Shown piece after piece: positions 25,182-33,616 of a stretch of 37,462 bases of DNA. The stretch is from contig DYQK01000018.1 in assembly GCA_020719385.1 (NCBI GenBank), positions 1-37,462 on the forward strand. Reading direction: 5' to 3'. Source of the stretch: Rikenella microfusus. GTDB taxonomy: Bacteria > Bacteroidota > Bacteroidia > Bacteroidales > DYQK01. Within the stretch, counting starts at the first letter, position 1, and each line of letters begins with the position of its first letter. The notes below the pieces were generated by a model. That model was given only the letters and a program-made list of their open reading frames with translations, made no database searches and was not told the origin of the DNA. A program made the position numbers and the translations under genes.

Positions 25182-26162
25182 TTAACTCAATTTTTCGATT
25201 TCAGAAATAGAAATTCCTGTCAATATTGAAATTTCGTCTTTTGATTTGCCCGAAAGCAGCAGAGTGCGAACCAAATTTTCAATAACGGAACGTTGATTTT
25301 GCAATTCTTTGTCCTTGAGTTGCAATTCTTGAGCCTGTTTTTGCGATATTTCGCGTTCCTCCTGCAATTCTCTCTCAATTCTCTCCCATTCTGTCGTATA
25401 TTCCTTCTCTAACTGTAACTTTCTCCCAAATTCATCGCTTTCCGCAGGAATATTCAAGTGAAAAACGAAATCTTTGTTCAAAGAATTCGACTCAACATTC
25501 AAAATGTAATCCTTTCCCTCAACTTGATGAGTCTGGTCGAAAAAAGTCAACAATTTCATTAAACGCGAATTCGGACGCACAGGAATACGCAAAACTTGAA
25601 TAATGTAAGTCTGATGAGTTAAAAGTTTCACAAATTCGTTTTTAACGTCAATTTTCTTTTTCGAAACGGCGTTAAACACTTGATTATCAACGAAAATCGC
25701 AGGCTCTTGATATTCTGACATCAGATAACCAAGAAAATAAATCGAAATTATCGGCAAAGAACGGAATTTCTCAACACCTTTCTCGTCAACATATTTTTCG
25801 CCTCGCAAATAATTTGCTCCGAGATATTGTCGAAAACGCTCGATTGGGTCGGGATAACGAGATTTCTGAACTTCAATTAAAATTTTCTGTTCTTTTCCGT
25901 CTTCTGTTTTCACAACTGCTTTAAAATCAAGCCGATAAATCGACAAATATTCCGAAATTGTTGTTTCAGTTTTACGTTTTCGCTTCGATTCTTTTTTAGG
26001 TTTCACTTTTGTGCGTTTCAACTCTATTGCTGTTTCTTGCGGAAAAACTTCGAGAGACAGAATTTCTTTGTCAATAATGGCGGAAATTAATTTCTTTGCT
26101 AATTTCTTGTTGTCCATCAAATATTTAAAAGCGGTATCATAAAGTGGGTTGACAATTCGCAT
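25182..26162 (-). CDS. Rpn family PD-(D/E)XK nuclease / putative transposase
   Basis: A 326-residue protein opening MRIVNPLYDTAFKYLM, the typical start of Bacteroidetes PD-(D/E)XK nuclease family 'transposases' (Rpn-like). The nuclease core shows D79 (YRLDFKAV) and E97-x-Q99 (ILIEVQKS). A coiled coil (about 255-300) follows, and the C-terminus ends with a motif, LTGISISEIEKL, very like the one in the Rpn-like gene at 33617. Rpn proteins of E. coli are DNA endonucleases that stimulate RecA-independent recombination; extension to this gene is inferred. I use the ATG at 26162 because it matches the family start; an upstream TTG at 26183 is in frame. It is isolated, with its own -7 element and terminator. 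Confidence 0.85.
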   Translation of the reverse strand: MRIVNPLYDTAFKYLMDNKKLAKKLISAIIDKEILSLEVFPQETAIELKRTKVKPKKESKRKRKTETTISEYLSIYRLDFKAVVKTEDGKEQKILIEVQKSRYPDPIERFRQYLGANYLRGEKYVDEKGVEKFRSLPIISIYFLGYLMSEYQEPAIFVDNQVFNAVSKKKIDVKNEFVKLLTHQTYIIQVLRIPVRPNSRLMKLLTFFDQTHQVEGKDYILNVESNSLNKDFVFHLNIPAESDEFGRKLQLEKEYTTEWERIERELQEEREISQKQAQELQLKDKELQNQRSVIENLVRTLLLSGKSKDEISILTGISISEIEKLS

Positions 26163-26180
26163 AAAAGTTAAAATTTTTTG

Positions 26181-26188
26181 CAAAAATA
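26181..26188 (-). promoter_or_regulatory. -7 element for the Rpn-like gene
   Basis: On the minus strand TATTTTTG (26188-26181) matches TAnnTTTG and lies 18 bases before the ATG at 26162. No TTTG is seen 19-22 bases upstream. This position supports the ATG over the TTG at 26183, which would fall inside the -7 box. Confidence 0.4.
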
Positions 26189-26227
26189 TATAAATTTTTT
26201 TGAAAATAAATAATTTTTTGAAAATAA

Positions 26228-26258
26228 TTTGATTTCTCTCAATGTTTTATTAACTTTG
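26228..26258 (+). promoter_or_regulatory. Promoter for pstA
   Basis: TTTG (26228-26231), 19 bases, TAACTTTG (26251-26258): an exact Bacteroidetes promoter. The ATG at 26288 follows 29 bases on. Confidence 0.65.
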
Positions 26259-26287
26259 CATTTGATTTTTTATAAAAACTTTGTGAA

Positions 26288-27133
26288 ATGAAAAAAATAG
26301 AGGAATATTTTTTTCGAATATTAATGGCTTTTGCCACTTTTATCATTGTTTTAGGTCTGTTTGCGATATTTTTTAGTATTCTTCGAAGAGGAATTCCTGC
26401 TCTTTCGTGGGAAATTTTGTCTCAAACCCCAAAAGGCGGATTTTATTTTGGAAAAGAAGGCGGAATATTGAACGCAATAATCGGTTCTTTGTACTTAGCA
26501 GTCGGAGCAACATTGGTTTCGCTTGTCATCAGTTTGCCTGTCGCTTTGTATATGAACGTTTTTTTGTTCAAAAGAAAAAAATTAGTCAACACAATTCGAT
26601 TTTTTCTCGATTTACTTTGGGGCGTTCCGTCAATAGTTTATGGAGCATTCGGTTTTTCGCTGATGGTTTACTTCGGAATAAAAACTTCACTTTTGGCAGG
26701 AATCATTGTCGTGACTCTTTTTATAATGCCGATAATGGTTCGAGCAATGGACGAGGCATTAAAATCTGTTCCGTCTGGACTTTTGGAAGCTTCACTTGCT
26801 TTGGGAGCAACCGAATCGGAGACGGCTTTCAGAATATTTCTCAAACAAAGTTCATCAGGAATTGTTACCGCCATTCTTTTGTCTTTTGGAAGAGCCATCG
26901 GCGATGCCGCTTCGGTGCTTTTTACCACAGGATTTACCGACCATATCCCCAATTCGATATTTCAGCCTGCCGCCACATTACCTCTTTCGATATTTTTTCA
27001 ATTAAGTTCACCGATTCAAGAGGTAAAAAACCGCGCTTACGCAGCAGCAGTTGTTTTAACGATAATGATTTTAATTATCAGTTTACTTTCTCGATATTTA
27101 TCAAGAAAATTTTACAAAAATCGTATCAAATAA
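26288..27133 (+). CDS. pstA: Phosphate ABC transporter permease PstA (orphan)
   Basis: A 281-residue inner-membrane permease with about six helices. The EAA-type cytoplasmic loop EASLALGATESETAFRIFL (about 170-188) contacts the ATPase. The N-terminal RRGIPALSWEIL and the WGVPSIVYGAFG segment are PstA-like. PstA with PstC forms the channel for periplasmic phosphate delivered by PstS and driven by PstB. None of pstS, pstC, pstB or phoU is here, and the next gene is convergent with only 2 bases between stops. It therefore either works with partners elsewhere or is a remnant, although the reading frame is intact and has its own promoter. Confidence 0.88.
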   Translation: MKKIEEYFFRILMAFATFIIVLGLFAIFFSILRRGIPALSWEILSQTPKGGFYFGKEGGILNAIIGSLYLAVGATLVSLVISLPVALYMNVFLFKRKKLVNTIRFFLDLLWGVPSIVYGAFGFSLMVYFGIKTSLLAGIIVVTLFIMPIMVRAMDEALKSVPSGLLEASLALGATESETAFRIFLKQSSSGIVTAILLSFGRAIGDAASVLFTTGFTDHIPNSIFQPAATLPLSIFFQLSSPIQEVKNRAYAAAVVLTIMILIISLLSRYLSRKFYKNRIK

Positions 27134-27135
27134 AT

Positions 27136-29284
27136 TTATTCGTTGAGAAATTGATAAGAAATTTTTAACAAAAAAGTTTCTGTTGGTTGCCCCATTCCCA
27201 ATTTGCCCATCAGACGAATGTTAGTCGATTCTTCAGGGTCGGTATATTTCATTGCTCCGAGATTATTTGCTGCCACAGTAAATGTCCAAGTTTTTGTTGG
27301 CGTGAAAGCAACGGAAAAGTTAAAATGTTGATAAGAATCGATTTTGACAATTCGATTTTCCATAAAGAATCGATTATTAGATTCTGTTTCGCTGCCAAAA
27401 TTTGTACTCGCAAAAATTTGAAGTTTATAAAAAAGTTTTAACTCAAAACCTGCATTGTAGCGAAATGTTGGAATATTTTTTAATTCGTTGTCGCCTTCTT
27501 CTTTTTGCATATATCGAATGTGAGAATTGAAAAGTGCATTTTCTTTCCATTCGAAAGTGGTCTGAAATGTCGAAGCGTTTATAAAAAAATTCAATTTTTT
27601 ATAAATAATTTGCATTGTAAACTCCATTTCGCCGCCGAAGCTAGTTGTATTTCCCATGTTTTCATAAACGCCGACTCCGCCTGTTCCGTTTGCATCATAA
27701 ATACTAATGATATTATTTGCAAAATTGTAAAAAGCATTCATTCGCAAAATATATTTTCGCTGACTAAACTCGATTCCAAATTCTGCTGATCGCACTGTTC
27801 CGGCATCTAAACTTTCATTTCCTCTTACTCCCGCAATATATTCGTTGAGATTGGTTTTATCATACAATTCTTTGAACGTTGGAGCGCGAAACGCTTGTCC
27901 GTAGAGAAGTTTAATGTAAATATTTTCGAAAGGTTGCCACCAATGCGTTTTGATATTCGAAATTCTGTACACAATTCCTAAACGCGGATTCAAAGATTGC
28001 CCGAAATCGCTATAATCATCATAACGAAAACCCATTGTTACTCCGACTTTTTTAAAATTAAAAACGCCTTGCAGATAATATGCCATAACAGTACGATTTT
28101 TTCCGCGTTGATTATACTCAATATTGTTATAATTTCCCATTTCCCCGATATATTTCGGACCAACTAAATCATAATTTTTTAAAACTTCATATTTGGGCAG
28201 CGACAAATTCTCGAAAACGTATCCTGTTGTAATGTCAAGAATATCATTGGGGAAATAATCGATTTGAATTTCACCACCGAGATTTATTCCTGTATAAGTT
28301 TCTTGCGTCAAAGCACCGTCAATAAATTTTTCACCGTTGACAACATAATTATCTGGATATTCCTGCAACAGATAATCGTGTTGAATAATCGAGGAATAAA
28401 TTTTCGGGATAATCGAAAACTTCGGGGTAATTTTCATATTATAAGACAAATCAGAGAAAGATTGCAAATTTTTAAAATCGCAGTCTGTGGTAACTTTATA
28501 CAAAGGACCAACCCAACTTCCTTGATTTCTGTAGAGATTAAAAGTCGAAAAACGAAGTTTTTTATACGAAATATTTGTCTGCAAATATGCATCTTTCAAC
28601 CAATAATTGGTTTTTTTGTCATTTTTGTCAACTGCGGCAGGGTCGTCTGAACGTGGAAAAACATTTGCTCCATTGGTTTGCGAATAACCTGTTGAAATGT
28701 TAAAATTTATTTTTCCTTTGTAAAAATAATTTGCGTTTCCTGAAAAAGTAGTGTTAGTCCCGCCGCTAATTGCGGCACTTTTTTCGTTTTTTTTCGTGAT
28801 AATATTGATGACACCCGCCAATGCGTTGCTGCCGAATAATGCAGAGCCTGGACCTCGAATGACTTCGATTTTTTCGATAAAATCCATTGGAAAATCGAAT
28901 ATTGGTCTTCCGTCATAAAAATCGTTTATTGAGTGACCGTCAATTAAAACTAAAACATTGCCGTCATAGCGCATTCCGCGAATCGAAATTCGGTAATTTC
29001 CGTTCACTCCCATCGAAGTTTCAATGCCAGGAACGTGTTTTAACACATCAATTAACGTTGTTACGCCCATTTTTTTTCAATTCATTTTTCGACAATGAAC
29101 TAATTATCGAAGGGGCTTCGCTTAAGTTTTGCGATTTTTTGGTGGCAGTAATCACTTCCACTTTCGCCAATTCCTCAAGTGTGAGTTCAAAAATATCAAT
29201 AATTGTGTCTCTTCGAGGTTCATCTTGCGAAAAAGCATTTATAAACTTGAGAAAAATCACAAAAAACAAAACAAATTTTTTCAT
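27136..29284 (-). pseudogene. TonB-dependent outer-membrane receptor, interrupted by one extra A in an A8 run
   Basis: Read across a frameshift, about 715 residues: signal peptide (starting MKKFVLFFVIF), then DIFELTLEELAKVEV-type lead and plug domain (IRGMRYDGNVLVLIDG, IEVIRGPGSALFGSNALAGV), then the beta-barrel ending in FLLKISYQF. The first frame covers 29284-29048 and stops at NNVN; the second covers 29070-27136 and opens at an internal ATG. At 29070-29077 (A8 on the minus strand) a run of seven A would join the two into a natural ELKKMGVTTLIDVLK. It may be phase-variable or slippage-restored, a real mutation, or a sequencing error. The ligand is unknown; the plug is of siderophore/vitamin B12 receptor type. 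Confidence 0.8.
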
Positions 29285-29302
29285 AATTGCAATTTTTTTA
29301 TA

Positions 29303-29346
29303 AAAAAAGAGAAAATTCCCGCAAAAAAAGAAAATTTCTGCGGGAA
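29303..29346 (-). terminator. Intrinsic terminator after the 5'-nucleotidase lipoprotein
   Basis: On the minus strand TTCCCGCA (29346-29339) pairs with TGCGGGAA (29323-29316), 8 bp with a 15-base loop, followed by a T-rich tail (about 29310-29303). It starts 8 bases after the stop at 29354 and separates this gene from the TonB receptor gene downstream. Confidence 0.75.
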
Positions 29347-29353
29347 AAATTTT

Positions 29354-30164
29354 TTATGGAAGTTTAAATTTAATTCGTCCTTCGACTGTTGGAGTAACAG
29401 GAGTGTGTTTTTTCAAATAAGCCTGCAATGCTTCACGATTCATCGGACATTTTTTGTCAGGACAACTATATAACATCTGTTTTTTGTCCGCAGGAACACT
29501 CAAAAACGCAACAAAACCATCTTCTCCTTCAGAAATCCAAGTAGGAACAACTATTTTGTATTTTGATGTTGGTTGCACTTCGACACCGTTAACTTTAATG
29601 GAAACAACCCTATTGCCGGGCGTCTTTATGACAGGTGGTTTCGCAACATTATCAATGATTTCAGCGGTTTTCGTTAAATCATATTCCACTTGTATTTCTT
29701 TGGAAACTTGCAAAAACCATCCACTTCCAGAGCCTGACGTGATGGGCAAACCGTTCACGGAATGCTCGAAAATTAACTTCAAATCAGCGCCTGTTACTTC
29801 GACTATTGACAAAACGCCGTCGCTCCAAGGGAATATTTCGTTAATAATCGCGGTATCCACTTTCATTCCTGCAGGATAAATCCCATCGGAATGTTTGGCT
29901 TCGGTAAAACGTATACTTCCTGAATTTACAGCGACAAAATCCACTGTGTCCTTTTGATTCGGCAAATTCTTTGTACGCATCGGAAATCATATTACCGAGT
30001 GGCGTTTCTGTGCTTCGCAAAATTGGTTTATTCGCATTCAAAGGAACGGTAACTATTCCAAAAACATTTGGGTCAGATGACGAAGTTGAGTCATCGCTTT
30101 TGCTGCACGAAACAAAAAAAGCAGCAAAAAATAAAACTGTTGTGAGTGAGAGTAAGAATCGCAT
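29354..30164 (-). pseudogene. 5'-nucleotidase C-terminal-domain lipoprotein, frameshifted
   Basis: Together about 269 residues of a UshA-type 5'-nucleotidase C-terminal domain. The first frame (30164-29841) has a lipoprotein signal with C20 (FFVSC, then SKSDDS, an acidic tail that may favour surface export) and the ETPLGNMISDAY segment. It loses the family sequence after EFAESK. The second frame (up to 29980, ending at 29354) continues with KDTVDFVAVNSGSIR and covers the rest. The join is at about 29950-29956: one extra base, most simply a G in AAAAGGAC. Such proteins bind the nucleotide or complete a split nucleotidase; a metallophosphatase partner is not in the window. It may be a real mutation or a read error. 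Confidence 0.78.
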
Positions 30165-30212
30165 AAAATCTTGATTTTAAAAGAGTTAAATAAAAATTGC
30201 ATAATTACAACG

Positions 30213-30220
30213 CAAATTTA
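30213..30220 (-). promoter_or_regulatory. -7 element for the 5'-nucleotidase lipoprotein
   Basis: On the minus strand TAAATTTG (30220-30213) matches TAnnTTTG and lies 48 bases before the ATG at 30164. No TTTG is placed correctly upstream. Confidence 0.35.
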
Positions 30221-30273
30221 AAAATATTTTTTCAAATATATCACATTTTTCGAAAAAAAATTTAATTTTTTTT

Positions 30274-30281
30274 TATTTTTG
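30274..30281 (+). promoter_or_regulatory. -7 element for the YwqK-repeat gene
   Basis: TATTTTTG at 30274-30281 is a consensus -7 box 73 bases before the ATG at 30355; no TTTG is seen at proper spacing. The gap 30165-30354 otherwise holds only the divergent minus-strand -7 element at 30213 and AT-rich sequence. Confidence 0.35.
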
Positions 30282-30354
30282 TGAAAAAATTTTTAGTAAA
30301 ATAAATTCTGTAAAATATTCGTTAACATTATGTATAGTTTAAAAAGAAGAATTT

Positions 30355-31611
30355 ATGAATACAAAATTTTGTGTATTTTTTTGTGTATTAATTTTGTGTT
30401 TTTCAACGATTTCTGCACAAAATAAGTGTGTTGAAAAGTTAAAAATGCTTTATGAAAAAGGACTTTTCGACGATTGTATTGAGAAAGCCCAAGAATGTAG
30501 CAAGGAAATTCCGAAATCTGCTGAGCCGTATGTTTTTATTGCGTTGTGCAATTTTCAGAAATTTCAAAAAGCAACAAAAGAATCGGAGAGGAAAAATTTT
30601 TTGCGAAAAACGATTCAAAACGTCAATTTGGCAAAACAAAAAGACAAAGAGAAAACAATTTTAAAAACTTATGAATCGCAAATTACTGAAATTCACGATT
30701 CTTTAAAATTGTTTAGTTTTCGTTTATTTTCTGCGAATAAAAGAGATGAGGCAAAAAATTTTTATGAATTGTTAGCAAAAACCTACGGCGACACAACCTC
30801 GCAATATCGGGCTTTATTGAATCCTGAATCCGACCCAATTGCTTTTTTGCCCGAATTTAAAGACGAATTGGAAAATAAAAAAGTTAACCAAGTAGACGAA
30901 AAAGGCAGAAAACAAGGAAAATGGAAAAAAGTTTATCGAAACGGCAAAACCGCTTACGAAGCAACTTTCAAAGATGACCAAATTGTCGGAACGCAAAAAA
31001 GATTTCACGAAAACGGCAATCTTGCGTCAGTTTTGCAACTCGACGCAGCAGGAAAACGCAGTGTAGTAAAATTTTTCAACGAAAGCGGCAAAATTTGGGC
31101 AACAGGTTTTTACAACGGAAAACTTCGAGACAGCGTTTGGAATTATTTCAACCCCGACAGCACTTTACTCGCCACAGAACGTTACCGCAACGGCAAAAAA
31201 AACGGCGTTTACAAAGTTTTTTTCAAAAACGGCAAATTGGCTCAAGAAAGTATTTGGGAAGACGGCGAATTAAACGGTTATGAACGAAAATATTTCGAAT
31301 CGGGCAGTTTAATGTTCGAAGCAAGTTACAAAAAAGGCAAACGACATGGAGGTTACAAAAAATATTTCGTCGAGGGCAACGTTCAATGTCAAGGTTTTTA
31401 CAAAGACGATTTACGAATCGGCAAATGGTTATTTTTCAAGCAAAACGGCAGTTTAGAGGAGGAACTCGAATATGACGAGAGCGGCAAACTCAAAAATGCC
31501 GCAGAATACGAGAAAAAAGAAAGCGACCTTTTGAAGCGTCTTGAGGAAAACAAAGGCAAACTCAAAGACCCTGCCAATTATCTCAACAACCCTGATGAAT
31601 ATTTTAAATAA
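30355..31611 (+). CDS. Secreted YwqK/MORN-like repeat protein
   Basis: A 418-residue exported protein: signal peptide (about 1-21, ending TISAQ), an alpha-helical TPR-like half (about 22-170), then about eight tandem repeats of 22-24 residues of the type GKRHGGYKKYFVEGNVQCQG, known from 'YwqK antitoxin'/MORN-type proteins. A charged, helical tail ends it. In Bacteroidetes these proteins are mostly uncharacterised, and the antitoxin label comes from one Bacillus example; no toxin is adjacent. It stands alone with a -7 element upstream and a strong terminator downstream. Within the repeat part AACGGC and GGCAAA words recur. Confidence 0.85.
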   Translation: MNTKFCVFFCVLILCFSTISAQNKCVEKLKMLYEKGLFDDCIEKAQECSKEIPKSAEPYVFIALCNFQKFQKATKESERKNFLRKTIQNVNLAKQKDKEKTILKTYESQITEIHDSLKLFSFRLFSANKRDEAKNFYELLAKTYGDTTSQYRALLNPESDPIAFLPEFKDELENKKVNQVDEKGRKQGKWKKVYRNGKTAYEATFKDDQIVGTQKRFHENGNLASVLQLDAAGKRSVVKFFNESGKIWATGFYNGKLRDSVWNYFNPDSTLLATERYRNGKKNGVYKVFFKNGKLAQESIWEDGELNGYERKYFESGSLMFEASYKKGKRHGGYKKYFVEGNVQCQGFYKDDLRIGKWLFFKQNGSLEEELEYDESGKLKNAAEYEKKESDLLKRLEENKGKLKDPANYLNNPDEYFK

Positions 31612-31619
31612 TTTTTTTC

Positions 31620-31660
31620 AAATTCTGTCAGATTTTTTCGAAAAGTCTGACAGAATTTTT
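31620..31660 (+). terminator. Intrinsic terminator after the YwqK-repeat gene
   Basis: A perfect 13-bp stem, AAATTCTGTCAGA (31620-31632) with TCTGACAGAATTT (31646-31658), then T5. It ends next to the stop of the convergent LtaS-like gene (31660), so it may also act for that gene. Confidence 0.85.
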
Positions 31661-33552
31661 CATTTTTTTTGAGAAATTTTCGAATTGTGGAGCAAAAAAT
31701 ACGCACTTTGCAACATTGAAGTTGAAAAAATATCCATAGAATCGGCTAAATTTATATTTTTGAAAATCAAATTGTTCGCAGAAAAATTTTGATAATCAAA
31801 AAGCAATTTTGTATTATCTCTCCGTTTTATAAACAAAAAATTTGTGTCCAAACAAACAATTTTATCATACGTAGAAAAAAACGTGAATCTTCTTTTTTCA
31901 CCTAACAAATTGATTCCCAAAGAATTATTTTGAAATTTTAAATTTGTTAGAGACAAAATTGTCGGCATAACATCTAATTGACTTCCTAATTTTTTAATTT
32001 TTTGCGGCTTCAAAATCTTCGGTGCAAAAATAATTAATGGGATTTTGTGATGAGTCAATGAGATTTCATAAATTGAATTTCCCTCTGTTATTCCATGGTC
32101 GGCAACAAAAACAAAAATTGTTTTCGCAAACCATTGATAATGTGAGACTTTCTCTATAAAATTTCCGATGGAAAAATCGGCAAATTCTATTCCTTTCTCT
32201 CGTTCTGTTTTATATTTTGATTTAAAATTTTGTGGAATCGTATAAGGCGGATGATTCGAAGCCGTTAAATAAACGGCAAAAAATGGTTTTTCTGAATTTT
32301 GATTTAAAATTTCAAGCGAATTTTCAAAGAGAAAATTGTCATCAACACCATAAGCACCAATAATTTTCTCGGCAGGATAATTTTTTTCACAAAAAACATT
32401 TGCAAAACCCATTTTTCGAGCGAACATTTCGGTATAATCAAAATCTCCTTTGTGAGCAATGAAAAAATAAGTTTCGTAAAAATTCTCCCGAATCATTTGT
32501 GGAAACGAATATTGGTTCAATATTGCGGCGGCATAAAGCGGATGCTCCTGAAAAATAGATGGAAAACCCGTTATTGTCGCATAAACTCCGTTTTTTGTAA
32601 AACTCCCTCCGTTAAAAATATTGCGAAAAAATATTCCTTTTTCGATTATTTTATTGAGATTTGGCGTTAATTCGCCGATTTTTTCCAACGCCATGGATTC
32701 CATTATAACTAAAATAACGTTATAACGGTCAGGTTTTTGGTTTTCGAGAAAAACTTTTACCGAATCTACCTGCGAATGCAAATTTTTTTCAACATATTTT
32801 AACGCAAAATCATTGTCGCAAAGAGAAATTTTTTGATTTTCACTATCTATTTTATCAAAAATTGAACGAATAAAATAAAAAACAGGATTCAACGAATTTT
32901 GATTTAAAAAATTTATCTTCGAAAAATAAGCATCACCAATATTTAACGGTTTTTTTGTAAAAGAAGCACGAAAACTTAAAAAATATATAATAAATGTTAA
33001 AAAAAGTAAAATAAATTTAAACTTCAATTTGATTTGAGAATTGTCTCTTTTCAAGAGAAATTTTTGATATATTTTATTGAGAAATTTATTCGCAAAAAAT
33101 ATCAAAATAATCAATAAAATCAAGGAAAATAAATACATTTTATCTTGAAAAATCATTTTGAAAATGACATCAAAAGAATTTGCCCAATCAAAAATTGTTG
33201 CATTGAGATGAGAATTAAAATACAGAAAATATGAAATATCCGCAGTGCAAAGCAGCAACGCAAAAAAGTAGAGAATTTTGAGAAAATACAAAATAACTCG
33301 CAAAAAAACTTCAGTTTTTATTGTAAAAAATTCAATAAAAAACGTCAAAATCAACGGAATAACGGTGAAATATGCGGCAATTAAATTATCAAAGAGAAAG
33401 GAAAATTTTAAGTAGACAAGAAAATCTTTCACAGGAATTTCAGAAAAATTTATCTGTGAAAAAAATATAAAAAAGTTTAAAATTTTAAAAACTTGAAATG
33501 TTATTAAAAAAACAAAATAGTTTTTTAATAAAAATGTTAAATTATGTTTCAT
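31660..33552 (-). CDS. LtaS-like sulfatase/phosphoglycerol transferase family membrane enzyme
   Basis: A 630-residue protein: about five N-terminal membrane helices (to about residue 205) followed by an extracytoplasmic sulfatase/alkaline-phosphatase-fold domain. The metal-binding elements VILVIMESM (around 281) and VFVADHGITEG (near 484) are visible, as is GSFTKNGVYATITGFPS (about 315), whose Thr is the likely nucleophile. In Gram-positive bacteria this architecture makes lipoteichoic acid. In Gram-negative bacteria it includes phosphoethanolamine and phosphoglycerol transferases and glucan modifiers, so the likely substrate is an envelope lipid or glycan. It is a single gene; no clear promoter was seen. 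Confidence 0.88.
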   Translation of the reverse strand: MKHNLTFLLKNYFVFLITFQVFKILNFFIFFSQINFSEIPVKDFLVYLKFSFLFDNLIAAYFTVIPLILTFFIEFFTIKTEVFLRVILYFLKILYFFALLLCTADISYFLYFNSHLNATIFDWANSFDVIFKMIFQDKMYLFSLILLIILIFFANKFLNKIYQKFLLKRDNSQIKLKFKFILLFLTFIIYFLSFRASFTKKPLNIGDAYFSKINFLNQNSLNPVFYFIRSIFDKIDSENQKISLCDNDFALKYVEKNLHSQVDSVKVFLENQKPDRYNVILVIMESMALEKIGELTPNLNKIIEKGIFFRNIFNGGSFTKNGVYATITGFPSIFQEHPLYAAAILNQYSFPQMIRENFYETYFFIAHKGDFDYTEMFARKMGFANVFCEKNYPAEKIIGAYGVDDNFLFENSLEILNQNSEKPFFAVYLTASNHPPYTIPQNFKSKYKTEREKGIEFADFSIGNFIEKVSHYQWFAKTIFVFVADHGITEGNSIYEISLTHHKIPLIIFAPKILKPQKIKKLGSQLDVMPTILSLTNLKFQNNSLGINLLGEKRRFTFFSTYDKIVCLDTNFLFIKRRDNTKLLFDYQNFSANNLIFKNINLADSMDIFSTSMLQSAYFLLHNSKISQKK

Positions 33553-33577
33553 AAAATAATTTTTTGCGAGAAACAGA

Positions 33578-33608
33578 AAATTTAGAGTAAAATTTTTACT
33601 CTAAATTT
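33578..33608 (-). terminator. Intrinsic terminator after the second Rpn-like gene
   Basis: AAATTTAGAGTAAAA (33578-33592) is the reverse complement of TTTTACTCTAAATTT (33594-33608): a long AT-rich stem whose innermost pairs will form the loop. It begins 8 bases beyond the Rpn-like stop at 33617 and also precedes the LtaS-like gene at 33552. Confidence 0.7.
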
Positions 33609-33616
33609 CTTTTTTC

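Noticed and set aside
26407-27168. 253-residue ORF overlapping pstA in another plus frame
   Set aside because: Composition is low-quality (Arg/Ser/Phe shadow) and pstA in the other frame has clear permease motifs.
30355-31611. Toxin-antitoxin locus suggested by the YwqK family name
   Set aside because: The protein is secreted and no toxin-like gene is adjacent; the name derives from one Bacillus member.
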